This document shows positions 1-7,327 of a stretch of 26,867 nucleotides of DNA, in pieces. This DNA comes from Dethiothermospora halolimnae. Its GTDB lineage: Bacteria > Bacillota > Clostridia > Tissierellales > VENL01. Location: the NCBI RefSeq assembly GCF_037577855.1, contig NZ_JBAKFX010000055.1, positions 1 through 26,867 of the forward strand, given 5' to 3'. Each line of letters begins with the position of its first letter. The first letter of the stretch is position 1. The notes beneath the pieces were generated by a model. That model was not told where the DNA came from and did no database searches. It saw only the letters and a program-made list of their open reading frames with translations. The position numbers were made by a program, and so were the translations under genes.

Positions 1-1
1 G

Positions 2-112
2 AGGGGGAAAGTGTATCCTTTTTTAGGGCCAAACGGTCTTTTGATACCCATTAATAGTAAAATGTGTATAATAAACATTTTTTGTATGAGTAAAATTTTT
101 ACTGGAAATTAG
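2..112 (+). pseudogene. Fragment of an ABC transporter ATPase around the Walker A region
   Basis: Reading from base 2, an open frame of 36 codons ends at a TAG (110-112). Its start reads G-K-V-Y-P-F-L-G-P-N-G, which matches the stretch before and into the Walker A motif of ABC ATPases (typically GEVYGFLGPNGAGKTT). After 'GPNG' the similarity stops: no GKT follows, and the rest (L-L-I-P-I-N-S-K) is unlike the family. It looks like a broken end of an exporter-type ATPase gene, or a chance match of about eleven residues at the window edge. What lies to the left cannot be seen, so whether a longer gene once ran into this point is unknown. Confidence 0.35.
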
Positions 113-139
113 ATGCGAAATTTCTGTAATATTATATAC

Positions 140-1249
140 TTACTTTACATAATTAAAATTATATAGTATATCCTTTATTTTCTTATACTCTTTATCTTTA
201 AAATTGTCATTTAATTTATTTGAATCTTTTAAAGCATTAAATATTAACTCAACATTTGATACCCATGTTTCATTGGGGTCTGTAGTGTATTTAATACTAG
301 ACATCTTTGCTGCTTCTTCAGAGACTCCTGTCCATTTAGCTACTATTTCAGCCGCTTCTTCTTTGTTCTTCTCTGAATAGTTGGCAGATACCGTTAATAA
401 GGACATAAAATCCTCTACAACTTCTGGATATCGTTCCATAGTTTTTTCAGTTGCTGATGCTACGCAGCAAGGGAAGTCATGCCATTTTCCTTCAGGAGGC
501 AAATGCTTCATGTCTAAAATTATCTTTCCTACTTTTTCTGTTTGAGAAAGTTCTGGATAAGGCGATGGTCCCACCCATCCATCAACTTGGTTAGAACTTA
601 ATGCCGGTATTAAGTTAGATGTTCCCTTTAAATCTACTAATAGAATATCAGCATCCAAGTTCTGGGGATTATTAGAATAACTTATGCCAGCTTCTTTAAT
701 AGCTGCTTCAAATAATATAACCGGTGCACTGGTTGGAGAGTGGTAACCTATCTTCATAGGTTCATCTCTATTTTCTAACTCTTTAAGAAGCTCATCCCAG
801 TTATTTATACTAGAATCCTTTCCTACCACTAAACCAATTCCCTCAGTATGTACCGGTGATAATATTTTGATTTTATTTCCCTTATCCATGGCTGCAATAT
901 TAGCAGCACTTGATGCTAATCCTAAGTCAAGATGACCTTGTCCCATCATAGTCATGGTTTCAGAACCATTTTTAGTAACTACTAAATCTAATTTTGCAAC
1001 TGGTTTATCATCTTTCATTAGTGTGTATTTTTCTCTGTCTATATCTTTCTTTAGATATATACCTTCCCCTTTAAATTCTTCTCCCTTACTAGCAGCTGTC
1101 ATAAGAGCAGTGTGATGATTTGTAAAAATATATCCTACCTTCAAATTTGGAATATTGTCTTCTTTACTAACCTTATCACTATTTGAACTACAACCTACCA
1201 GGGGAAGTAATAGTATTACTAAGATTAAAAAATAAGAACTTTTTTTCAT
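140..1249 (-). CDS. ABC transporter substrate-binding lipoprotein, NMT1/SsuA/TauA-like
   Basis: Periplasmic-binding-type protein (369 aa) expected to be anchored outside the cell membrane. Residues 1-20 are a lipoprotein signal: two lysines, a hydrophobic stretch and the lipobox L-V-G-C, with Cys20 as the lipid-modified residue. The body resembles the NMT1/SsuA/TauA binding-protein family: 'GYIFTNHHTALMTAASKGEEF' near the start of the mature protein, a central 'GHLDLGLASSAANIAAM', and a 'FPCCVASA' segment like that in nitrate/sulfonate/taurine binders. The ATG is preceded by GAGGAGG about 10 bases away. No permease or intact ATPase gene lies in the window, so the partner and ligand are unknown; downstream genes may lie outside the left edge. 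The iron-regulator neighbourhood hints at metal control but does not prove it. Confidence 0.8.
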   Translation of the reverse strand: MKKSSYFLILVILLLPLVGCSSNSDKVSKEDNIPNLKVGYIFTNHHTALMTAASKGEEFKGEGIYLKKDIDREKYTLMKDDKPVAKLDLVVTKNGSETMTMMGQGHLDLGLASSAANIAAMDKGNKIKILSPVHTEGIGLVVGKDSSINNWDELLKELENRDEPMKIGYHSPTSAPVILFEAAIKEAGISYSNNPQNLDADILLVDLKGTSNLIPALSSNQVDGWVGPSPYPELSQTEKVGKIILDMKHLPPEGKWHDFPCCVASATEKTMERYPEVVEDFMSLLTVSANYSEKNKEEAAEIVAKWTGVSEEAAKMSSIKYTTDPNETWVSNVELIFNALKDSNKLNDNFKDKEYKKIKDILYNFNYVK

Positions 1250-1274
1250 TTGTATAAAACCTCCTCATAAAATA

Positions 1275-1302
1275 ATAAGCTTCGATTTAAATCGCAGCTT
1301 AT
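1275..1302 (-). terminator. Near-palindromic hairpin between the DtxR-type gene and the lipoprotein gene
   Basis: The two halves (ATAAGCTTCGATTT / AAATCGCAGCTTAT) pair over 28 bases with one mismatched pair. It follows the DtxR-type gene and precedes the lipoprotein ribosome binding site by about 10 bases. On the minus strand the trailing sequence is T-rich (TTATTATTTTATG) but is not a clean T run, so this may be a weak terminator, an attenuator or an operator. The 154 bases between it and the DtxR-type gene show nothing else. Confidence 0.4.
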
Positions 1303-1456
1303 CATTTTTTATAATTTTCACATGCTTATTATATTTAATTGTTAACTTCTAGTAAAATCAATTTTATCTATAACTATTTATATTTTTATTGATAAATTTT
1401 ATTGATTCTAATTTAAATATAACTTAAATCCTTCAATTTACACACTATATAACCAT

Positions 1457-1942
1457 TTATATATCTTTACGAAATTTCTCTTTAAACTTTTTATATTTCT
1501 TAATTACATCTGGATTTTCATCTAAAAATTTATTTAATATATGTATGCTTTTTAATGTATTAATACTTACATCATGTTCTATCATTTCTGTATCCCTTAA
1601 AAGGGTTTTTTCAATTCCAAGTTTTTTTAAAAATTCTTCTATGATTCCGTGTCTTCTTAAAAGAAACTGGCCCAGTTCTTTACCTTCTTCCGTAAGTTTT
1701 ACTACCCCATACTTTTCATATTCTACTAATCCAAGGTTCTTTAGCTTTTTAACCACCTTAGTTACCGATGGTGGTCTTACATTTAATCTGGCTGCCAATT
1801 GATTAACCCGTATGTAACCTTCTTCTAAACATACTCTATAAATCATCTCTAAATAATCTTCCATACTAGGTGTAAGTAATTTGTTTTCAGAATTTAACAT
1901 CTGATATCCCCTTGCAGTATGAAATATTCTTTCTTTTTTCAT
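1457..1942 (-). CDS. DtxR/MntR-family metal-dependent transcriptional regulator
   Basis: A metal-responsive repressor of about 161 residues, expected to bind Fe(II) or Mn(II) and then DNA. It has the winged helix of the family (Y-L-E-M-I-Y near the start, 'RVNQLAARLNVRPPSVTKVV' as the recognition helix region, 'GLVEYEKYGVVKLTEEG' as the wing), then the 'RRHGIIEEFL' and 'MIEHDVS' segments that supply metal-binding His and Glu residues and the dimer interface. There is no C-terminal SH3-like domain, so it is MntR-sized rather than DtxR-sized. A longer reading begins at 1951, but its ATG touches the AAAGG Shine-Dalgarno; the ATG at 1942 sits about 9 bases after it and is preferred. It is divergent from feoAB, so that operon is the obvious target, along with itself. 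Confidence 0.85.
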   Translation of the reverse strand: MKKERIFHTARGYQMLNSENKLLTPSMEDYLEMIYRVCLEEGYIRVNQLAARLNVRPPSVTKVVKKLKNLGLVEYEKYGVVKLTEEGKELGQFLLRRHGIIEEFLKKLGIEKTLLRDTEMIEHDVSINTLKSIHILNKFLDENPDVIKKYKKFKEKFRKDI

Positions 1943-2005
1943 ATATTTCATCCTTTCTCTTTTTATAAAAGATGTAACATTAACACATATATCTACATAT
2001 CTTAA

Positions 2006-2025
2006 TTATTAGCTACAACTAATAA
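2006..2025. promoter_or_regulatory. Candidate operator of the DtxR-family regulator in front of feoAB
   Basis: TTATTAG-CTACAA-CTAATAA is a perfect 7-bp inverted repeat with a 6-bp centre. It lies in the 144-bp gap between the divergent DtxR-type gene and feoA. Its TTAG/CTAA half-sites recall the ends of the TTAGGTTAGSCTAACCTAA box of DtxR proteins. A second TTAG-like half (GACTAAC) lies at about 2036. I could not place a clear sigma-A promoter here. Regulation by the neighbouring protein is inference. Confidence 0.45.
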
Positions 2026-2086
2026 AGTTTCCTATGACTAACTTATGTAATAATTATATAAAAAATTAATAAAAGGAGGTTTTTCT

Positions 2087-2326
2087 ATGGAGGAAAAACT
2101 CATTTCACTAAATAAATTATCTATTGGTTCCACTGCTAAAGTGGAAAAGCTTACAGCTGAAGGGAATGCCCGTAGAAGAATGTTGGACTTAGGACTTATT
2201 AATAATACAACAGTGGAGTCAATAATGAAAAGTCCAGCAGGGGATCCAATAGCATATTACATTAGGGGTGCAGTTATAGCTTTAAGGAAAGAAGAATCAT
2301 CGAAAATATTTGTTAAAGTTATTTAA
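2087..2326 (+). CDS. feoA: Ferrous iron transport protein A
   Basis: Small cytoplasmic SH3-like protein (79 aa, the usual FeoA size) that supports FeoB. Recognisable are the N-terminal 'ISLNKLSIGSTAKVEKL', the core 'RRRMLDLGLINNTTVE' and the final 'PAGDPIAYYIRGAVIALRKEE', the standard FeoA sequence order. An AAAAGGAGG Shine-Dalgarno sits 6-7 bases before the ATG. It is the first gene of feoAB and is separated from feoB by 194 bp of hairpin repeats. Expression is probably repressed in iron-replete cells by the divergent DtxR-type regulator. Confidence 0.93.
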   Translation: MEEKLISLNKLSIGSTAKVEKLTAEGNARRRMLDLGLINNTTVESIMKSPAGDPIAYYIRGAVIALRKEESSKIFVKVI

Positions 2327-2333
2327 AGTATAA

Positions 2334-2504
2334 TGGGCTGGGGGGATTACGAATCCCCCAGCAACAGGTGGGCTGAGGGATTACCAACCTCTCGGCAACT
2401 GATGGGCTGAGGAGCTTCAAATCCCTCGGTAATTGATAGGTTGAGGAGTTTTAAATCCGTCGGTAATTGATAGCCTGGAGGAATATCAAGACTCCAGCAA
2501 TAAT
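2334..2504 (+). repeat. Five tandem 34-bp units, each able to form a hairpin, between feoA and feoB
   Basis: The units start at 2334, 2369, 2403, 2437 and 2471. Each opens with a TGGGCTGAGG-like block and closes with CTCGGYAAYTGA or a variant. Unit 1 (35 bp, one extra G) can form CTGGGGGATT / AATCCCCCAG; unit 5 forms CTGGAG / CTCCAG; units 2-4 have weaker, partly mismatched CTGAGG / CCTCGG stems. The units have diverged from each other while keeping their period, so they are not a recent slippage product. They are far more G/C-rich than the surroundings. They would lie in the feoAB message and end 8 bases before the feoB Shine-Dalgarno, so roles in message processing, differential feoA/feoB expression or protein binding are possible. 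There are no CRISPR-like unique spacers. Confidence 0.85.
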
Positions 2505-2520
2505 AAAGGAGGTTTTATAA

Positions 2521-4668
2521 ATGGGCTTAACAAATCAATCCACAGGCACAGGTGCTTTAAAGGAGATGTTCGAGGTTAAATTAGAATCCCCGGAAGATAT
2601 TGTTGTTGCTTTAGCCGGTAATCCTAATACAGGTAAGAGTACTGTCTTTAATAGTCTAACGGGATTAAATCAACATACTGGAAATTGGCCTGGTAAAACT
2701 GTTACCAATGCCCAAGGACGATATACTTATAAAGATAAAAAACATGTAATAGTTGACCTTCCCGGTACTTATTCATTACTAGCTAGCTCCGTTGAAGAGC
2801 AGGTGGCCAGGGACTTTATATGTTTTGGCAACCCCAATGCCACTGTTGTTGTTACCGATGCTACTTGTTTAGAGAGGAACTTAAATTTAGTTCTCCAAAT
2901 AATGGAGATCACTGATAAAGTAGTGGTTTGTGTAAATCTTATGGATGAAGCTAAAAGAAAAAAAATCCATGTGAATTTAAAAAAACTAGAAGAACTTTTA
3001 GGTGTTCCTGTGGTGGGAACTACGGCAAGAAGTGGAAAAGGGTTAGATAAGTTAAAGAATGTTGTAAAAAAAGTAGCTTTAGGCGAGATTAAAACTAATC
3101 CTAAAAAAATCGATTATAACCCTATTCTAGATAAAGCAATCAATAAAGTTAAACCCCATATTCATCACACCATAGGCAGTAAAATTAATAGCAAGTGGGC
3201 AGCCCTTCGTTTAATTGATGGGGATAATCCTTTATTAGAATCAATGAATAACTATTTGAACTTCAACCTATCTAATGATGAGTTGCTAAATGAAAAGTTA
3301 GATATGGCCCGAAAAGAATTAAAAGAAGAAGATGTAAATTTAGAAGACCTAAGGGATTATATTGTTTCTAATATTGTTGAAACAGCTGAAGATATTAGCA
3401 AAAGAGTAGTTACCTTTGAAAATGAAAGCTATGATCTTAGGGCTAGAAAGATAGATAAGATATTAACCTCTAAATCCTTAGGTATACCTATTATGATAGG
3501 CCTTTTGGGTATAGTCTTTTGGATTACGATACAAGGTGCCAATTATCCTTCTACTATGTTAGCAAATGGATTGTTTTGGATAGAAAGTAAGTTAACAGTA
3601 TTTTTCAATTGGCTTGGAACCCCTAAGTGGATTCACGATATCATTGTATTAGGTATGTATCGAACCCTGGCTTGGGTGGTATCAGTAATGCTTCCTCCAA
3701 TGGCTATATTCTTTCCATTGTTCACATTACTAGAAGATTTAGGTTATCTCCCTAGGGTGGCATTTAATTTAGATCATTATTTTAAAAAGGCATGTGCCCA
3801 TGGAAAACAGGCTCTAACCATGTGTATGGGTTTTGGATGTAATGCCGCTGGAGTTATAGCTTGTAGAATAATTGACTCTCCAAGGGAGAGACTTATTGCC
3901 ACTATTACCAATAACTTTGTTCCCTGTAATGGAAGATTTCCAACCCTAATTGCCCTTGCTACTATTTTTATCGCTGGTGCAGCAGGAGCCTTTAGTTCTA
4001 TTGTAGCAACATTATCTATCCTTGCAACAATTATATTGGGAGTTATGATAACCCTTTTTATATCTAAGCTATTATCTAAGACGGTTTTAAAGGGATTACC
4101 TTCTTCCTTTACTTTAGAACTCCCTCCCTATAGAAAGCCCCAAGTGGGTAGGGTGATAGTTCGCTCCATATTTGATCGTACATTATTTGTATTAGGCCGT
4201 GCAGTTGTTGTTGCAGCCCCTGCTGGTTTAGTTATATGGATTATGGCTAATGTCACTGTGGGAGATGCAAGTCTACTTACCCATTGTGCTGAATTTTTAG
4301 ATCCCTTTAGTAGATTATTGGGATTAGACGGCTATATTATGATGGCTTTTATACTAGGCTTACCTGCTAACGAGATTGTTATTCCTATTTTAATTATGAG
4401 TTATATGTCAAAGGGATCTATGCTAGAGTTAGATAGTTTAAATGAAATGAAACAATTATTTATTGATAACGGTTGGACTTGGTTAACCGCCGTTTGTACA
4501 ATGCTATTTTCCTTAAATCATTGGCCCTGTGGTACCACACTTTGGACCATACGTAAAGAAACTGGAAGCTTTAAATGGACCCTAGTATCCTTCTTAGTTC
4601 CAACTATAACAGGTATAGTTTTGTGTTTTATTGTTGCTCAAGGTGCAAAATTATTAGGTTTAGTGTAG
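2521..4668 (+). CDS. feoB: Ferrous iron transport protein B (GTP-gated Fe2+ transporter)
   Basis: Inner-membrane Fe(II) transporter with an N-terminal GTPase domain (715 aa; family usually 650-780). The G domain shows G1 GNPNTGKS (33-40), G2 Thr near residue 60, G3 DLPG (79-82), G4 NLMD (139-142) and a 'TARSGKG' G5 region. A linker and helical domain follow to about residue 320, then the membrane part with two Gate repeats: 'LPPMAIFFPLFTLLEDLGYL' and 'GFGCNAAGVIACRIIDSPRE', with the conserved Cys of GFGCN, and 'NNFVPCNGRFPTL'. 'GLPANEIVIPIL' and a C-terminal 'CGTTLWTIRKETGS' complete the family pattern. AAAGGAGG lies 8 bases before the ATG. No FeoC is seen. A 40-bp palindromic terminator follows. 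Confidence 0.96.
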   Translation: MGLTNQSTGTGALKEMFEVKLESPEDIVVALAGNPNTGKSTVFNSLTGLNQHTGNWPGKTVTNAQGRYTYKDKKHVIVDLPGTYSLLASSVEEQVARDFICFGNPNATVVVTDATCLERNLNLVLQIMEITDKVVVCVNLMDEAKRKKIHVNLKKLEELLGVPVVGTTARSGKGLDKLKNVVKKVALGEIKTNPKKIDYNPILDKAINKVKPHIHHTIGSKINSKWAALRLIDGDNPLLESMNNYLNFNLSNDELLNEKLDMARKELKEEDVNLEDLRDYIVSNIVETAEDISKRVVTFENESYDLRARKIDKILTSKSLGIPIMIGLLGIVFWITIQGANYPSTMLANGLFWIESKLTVFFNWLGTPKWIHDIIVLGMYRTLAWVVSVMLPPMAIFFPLFTLLEDLGYLPRVAFNLDHYFKKACAHGKQALTMCMGFGCNAAGVIACRIIDSPRERLIATITNNFVPCNGRFPTLIALATIFIAGAAGAFSSIVATLSILATIILGVMITLFISKLLSKTVLKGLPSSFTLELPPYRKPQVGRVIVRSIFDRTLFVLGRAVVVAAPAGLVIWIMANVTVGDASLLTHCAEFLDPFSRLLGLDGYIMMAFILGLPANEIVIPILIMSYMSKGSMLELDSLNEMKQLFIDNGWTWLTAVCTMLFSLNHWPCGTTLWTIRKETGSFKWTLVSFLVPTITGIVLCFIVAQGAKLLGLV

Positions 4669-4684
4669 TTAATAAAATATGATT

Positions 4685-4724
4685 AAAAAACCATAATAAC
4701 CAAATTTGGTTATTATGGTTTTTT
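4685..4724. terminator. Perfect 40-bp bidirectional terminator after feoB
   Basis: Arms 4685-4704 and 4705-4724 (AAAAAACCATAATAACCAAA and its complement) pair perfectly, and the stem ends in T6 on both strands. It ends feoAB on the plus strand and can end the LOR/SDH-type operon and the permease remnant on the minus strand. Confidence 0.85.
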
Positions 4725-4727
4725 ACT

Positions 4728-4832
4728 TTACTTTATTTTTCTTAGTAAATAAAGTAAGTATGGTGCTCCAATTAAAGCAACCACAAGTCCTGAAGGAATC
4801 TCTTTTGGTGCTATAATAATTCTACTAACAAA
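4728..4832 (-). pseudogene. C-terminal remnant of a FecCD-family iron-siderophore ABC permease
   Basis: On the minus strand, 34 codons read on directly and in the same frame after the TAA of the upstream LOR/SDH-type gene, ending at TAA (4728-4730). They include I-A-P-K-E-I-P-S-G-L-V-V-A-L-I-G-A-P and then Y-L-L-Y-L-L-R-K. This is the well-known C-terminal end of FecCD/BtuC-type permeases (family form: R-x-x-x-A-P-x-E-I-P-V-G-I-V-T-A-L-I-G-A-P-F-F-L). The rest of the gene is gone and there is no start codon or ribosome binding site, so this is a deletion scar. It shows that an iron or cobalamin importer once stood beside feoAB. Confidence 0.75.
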
Positions 4833-5918
4833 TTATTTGATTAGTCCCTTGGCTACATTAATTATAAAGTCCTGAACATTTGTAACCAGTGTTTTTACTT
4901 CTAAAGTCCCCCTATCGGATAATTTATTAACAGAGAACTCCTGTATGTCTATAGAATATATATATACTGGCCTAACTATTCCATCTTTAACTGTATAAGA
5001 TGGGGTCATGTTTCCTGAGGCTATGGTATGAAGTACTGATGATAGACATATAAGCATAGTTGCCTTCCTAGTATGTTTTCTCATGGCATCTTGAGCTTCA
5101 TAAACATTATCATAGGTATTTGGTAATGTATACCTATCCCTTATACTTCCAGCAAGTACCACAGGAACATCGTTTTCTATACATGCTTTTAATATACCAT
5201 CCTTCACTTCCCCTGAATCTATAAGACCTTTCACTGAACCCACTCTTCTAGCCTCGTTTATAGCTGCAATGTAGTTGTAGTGGGCATTATTGTGTCCCTC
5301 AAAGTTTTTTTGTCCTAACACTGTTTTAAACATAGCATTTTCTAGGTCATAGGTACCTAGGGTATTTCCAGATAAAACAGCTTGTGCATAACCATTTTCT
5401 ACTAAAGAAGCGAAGGCATCCCTTGATTTATAATCCAAGGCAATTGAAGGTCCTAAAACCCAAACTATTTTTCCTCCATTTTCCTTCTCGTGTTTCATAA
5501 TCTCATATAGTTCATCATAGTCTCTAGAGAATGCAGTTTCCCTTGACCTCCCAACTCTAAAAGCGAAGGTGTCTGTATCTTTAGCATCGTTAAGAAATCC
5601 TTCCGTATACATATATATACCTTCACTGCCATCCTCAGTTCTTCCTACCACAACTTTATCCCCAACTTTTAAGTTTCTAAATTCTACAATTTCTATATCA
5701 TCTTCAGGAGTGACAATTGCTACAGTATCCATACGGCTTTCCTTAGCTATTACCCACTCTCCTTTGATTTTAAAATATTCAGGGTATATAGATAGTGCAT
5801 GATAATCTTTAGGGGCCACTCCCTCTTTAACCACTTCTTCGGTTTTGCAGTCGGGAGCATTAACAAAAAAATCCTGGGTAAAATCCGGTGGTGTAAACTT
5901 TGGTAATTCAAAACTCAT
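4833..5918 (-). CDS. LOR/SDH-family protein (TIGR00300, ornithine cyclodeaminase-like), second paralogue
   Basis: A soluble protein of about 361 residues in the family named after the conserved region of the lysine-ketoglutarate reductase/saccharopine dehydrogenase bifunctional enzyme. Some archaeal and cyanobacterial members of the family act as NAD-dependent ornithine cyclodeaminases. Visible family motifs are 'VWVLGPSIALDYKSRDAF' and 'LSGNTLGTYDLENAMF' in the nucleotide-binding part, 'INEARRVGSVKGLID', and 'VVLAGSIRDRYTLPNTYDNV'. In the paralogue the last motif keeps the more typical SIRDDGPLP. A longer reading from 5939 encodes the AGGAGGAG Shine-Dalgarno as its own Arg codons, so the ATG at 5918 is the real start. 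It lies 69 bp after its paralogue, probably in one operon. The substrate is not provable from sequence. Confidence 0.75.
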   Translation of the reverse strand: MSFELPKFTPPDFTQDFFVNAPDCKTEEVVKEGVAPKDYHALSIYPEYFKIKGEWVIAKESRMDTVAIVTPEDDIEIVEFRNLKVGDKVVVGRTEDGSEGIYMYTEGFLNDAKDTDTFAFRVGRSRETAFSRDYDELYEIMKHEKENGGKIVWVLGPSIALDYKSRDAFASLVENGYAQAVLSGNTLGTYDLENAMFKTVLGQKNFEGHNNAHYNYIAAINEARRVGSVKGLIDSGEVKDGILKACIENDVPVVLAGSIRDRYTLPNTYDNVYEAQDAMRKHTRKATMLICLSSVLHTIASGNMTPSYTVKDGIVRPVYIYSIDIQEFSVNKLSDRGTLEVKTLVTNVQDFIINVAKGLIK

Positions 5919-5987
5919 GTAAAATCTCCTCCTAGTCATATATTCGTCTATATTAGTACTTTTAAAATAAGTAAATTAAGCTTTATA

Positions 5988-7061
5988 TTAAAGTAAGTTC
6001 TTTTGGATATGAACCACAAAATCCTGTACATTGGTGACTATTGTTTTAACTCCTACATGTTCCCTTGCAGCTGCCACTTGATTAACTGCATACTCAGCAA
6101 TATCTACTGAATAAAAGTATACCGGTCTTACTTCTCCATCTGTAACCCTATATGAAGAAGCTAAGTTTGCAGTAGCCACCGAATGAAGAACCGTAGCAAG
6201 GCATATTACCACTGTTGCTTTATCTGTTTCTTCCTTCATAGCATCAAGTCCAAAGGATACATTATGATAAACAGATGGTAACGGCCCATCATCCCTTATG
6301 GAGCCAGCAAGAACTATAGGTATATTCTTCTCTACGCAAGTTTTCATAAATCCATCTTTTATGTTTCCTTCATCTAATAATGCTTCTATAGAACCGGCTC
6401 TTCTGGCTTCGTTTATTAGGTCTAGATGATTATAATGCCCCATTGGAACCGATTCTTGGGTATATATATTTTGACCTAAAGATGTTCCTAATAATCCTCC
6501 CTCTAGGTCATGGGTTGCCATGGCATTTCCAGCTAAAAGTCCATTTACATAGCCATTTTCAGCAAGCTCTGATAAAGCAATTCTCGTATCATGGTCAAAA
6601 ACTACCGCTGGTCCTAAAACCCAAACTATATGTCCATTATTTTCTCTTTCATACTTTAATAGTTCATATAACTCATCATAATCCCTTGAAAACGAAGATT
6701 CAACAGACCTTGTTAATCCCACCTTTGGTATATTATCAAAACCATCCTTATGTTTATATATGCCCTCACTTCCATCCTTACTTTCCCCTAAGATCACTTT
6801 ATCTCCAACCTTAAGGTTTCTAAATTCAACAATTTCCACAGTACTGTCATCCCTAAGAACTGCAACACAGTCTATGGAAGTTTGGGTTGGAAGTATCCAT
6901 TGTCCTTTAACCTTAAAATATTCTGGTAATACTGATGTCATAAAAAATCCCCTAGGCGCAACTCCATCTTTTTTAACCTCGCTAGTTTTAACATTGGGAG
7001 CTTTTACAAAAAAATCTTCGGTAAAGTCTGGCTCTATAAATTTTGGCAATTTAAAACTCAT
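5988..7061 (-). CDS. LOR/SDH-family protein (TIGR00300, ornithine cyclodeaminase-like), first paralogue
   Basis: A 357-residue soluble protein and the closer of the pair to the family pattern. It has 'VWVLGPAVVFDHDTRIAL', 'LLAGNAMATHDLEGGLLGTS', 'GHYNHLDLINEARRAGS', and 'IVLAGSIRDDGPLPSVYHN'. AAGGAGG sits about 9 bases before the ATG. By eye, more than half of its residues match the downstream copy, including the N-terminal M-S-F-x-L-P-K-F and 'VEFRNLKVGDKV'. Such tandem copies suggest either a two-subunit enzyme or a split of substrate range. Likely pathway: amino-acid (ornithine/proline or related) breakdown in an anaerobe, which is inference from the family. Confidence 0.78.
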   Translation of the reverse strand: MSFKLPKFIEPDFTEDFFVKAPNVKTSEVKKDGVAPRGFFMTSVLPEYFKVKGQWILPTQTSIDCVAVLRDDSTVEIVEFRNLKVGDKVILGESKDGSEGIYKHKDGFDNIPKVGLTRSVESSFSRDYDELYELLKYERENNGHIVWVLGPAVVFDHDTRIALSELAENGYVNGLLAGNAMATHDLEGGLLGTSLGQNIYTQESVPMGHYNHLDLINEARRAGSIEALLDEGNIKDGFMKTCVEKNIPIVLAGSIRDDGPLPSVYHNVSFGLDAMKEETDKATVVICLATVLHSVATANLASSYRVTDGEVRPVYFYSVDIAEYAVNQVAAAREHVGVKTIVTNVQDFVVHIQKNLL

Positions 7062-7118
7062 TTTAAAATTCCTCCTTTAGTATAATATATTTAAACTAAT
7101 ATGTAGATTAATAGCATA

Positions 7119-7154
7119 AAAAAATACCCTCTTTCTATTATGAGGATATTTTTT
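7119..7154 (-). terminator. Terminator hairpin after the ABC-F gene
   Basis: Arms AAAAAATACCCTC (7119-7131) and GAGGATATTTTTT (7142-7154) pair with one mismatch and a 10-base loop. On the minus strand the 3' arm ends in T6. It lies about 170 bp after the ABC-F stop and just before the LOR/SDH pair, so it separates the two transcription units. The remaining 7155-7327 shows no gene. Confidence 0.65.
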
Positions 7155-7327
7155 ACTTACCGGATTATATATATTCACAATCACTCTTATTATTATAACT
7201 ATATTATCAATTATACTTTATACGACCTAGCAATTGAAACAATCTATTCCCTACAAGAATATATGTTATCATAATTTTGTTATATGGACAAATATTCAAA
7301 TGAAATTTATTTTAGTTTCTATATATA

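Noticed and set aside
1545..1802. Plus-strand open frame opposite the DtxR-type gene
   Set aside because: It is rich in Ser, Phe and Leu, has no Shine-Dalgarno and lies entirely opposite a clear gene.
2334..2504. CRISPR-like array
   Set aside because: The period is constant at 34 bp and the units are similar throughout; there are no unique spacers between identical repeats and no cas genes.
5919..5939. Upstream start giving an M-T-R-R-R-F-Y extension of the second LOR/SDH-type protein
   Set aside because: The Arg codons are the AGGAGGAG Shine-Dalgarno for the ATG at 5918, and the paralogue begins at the equivalent M-S-F.
6443..7080. Plus-strand open frames opposite the LOR/SDH-type genes
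   Set aside because: They are antisense shadows of conserved coding sequence, without start signals or family resemblance.
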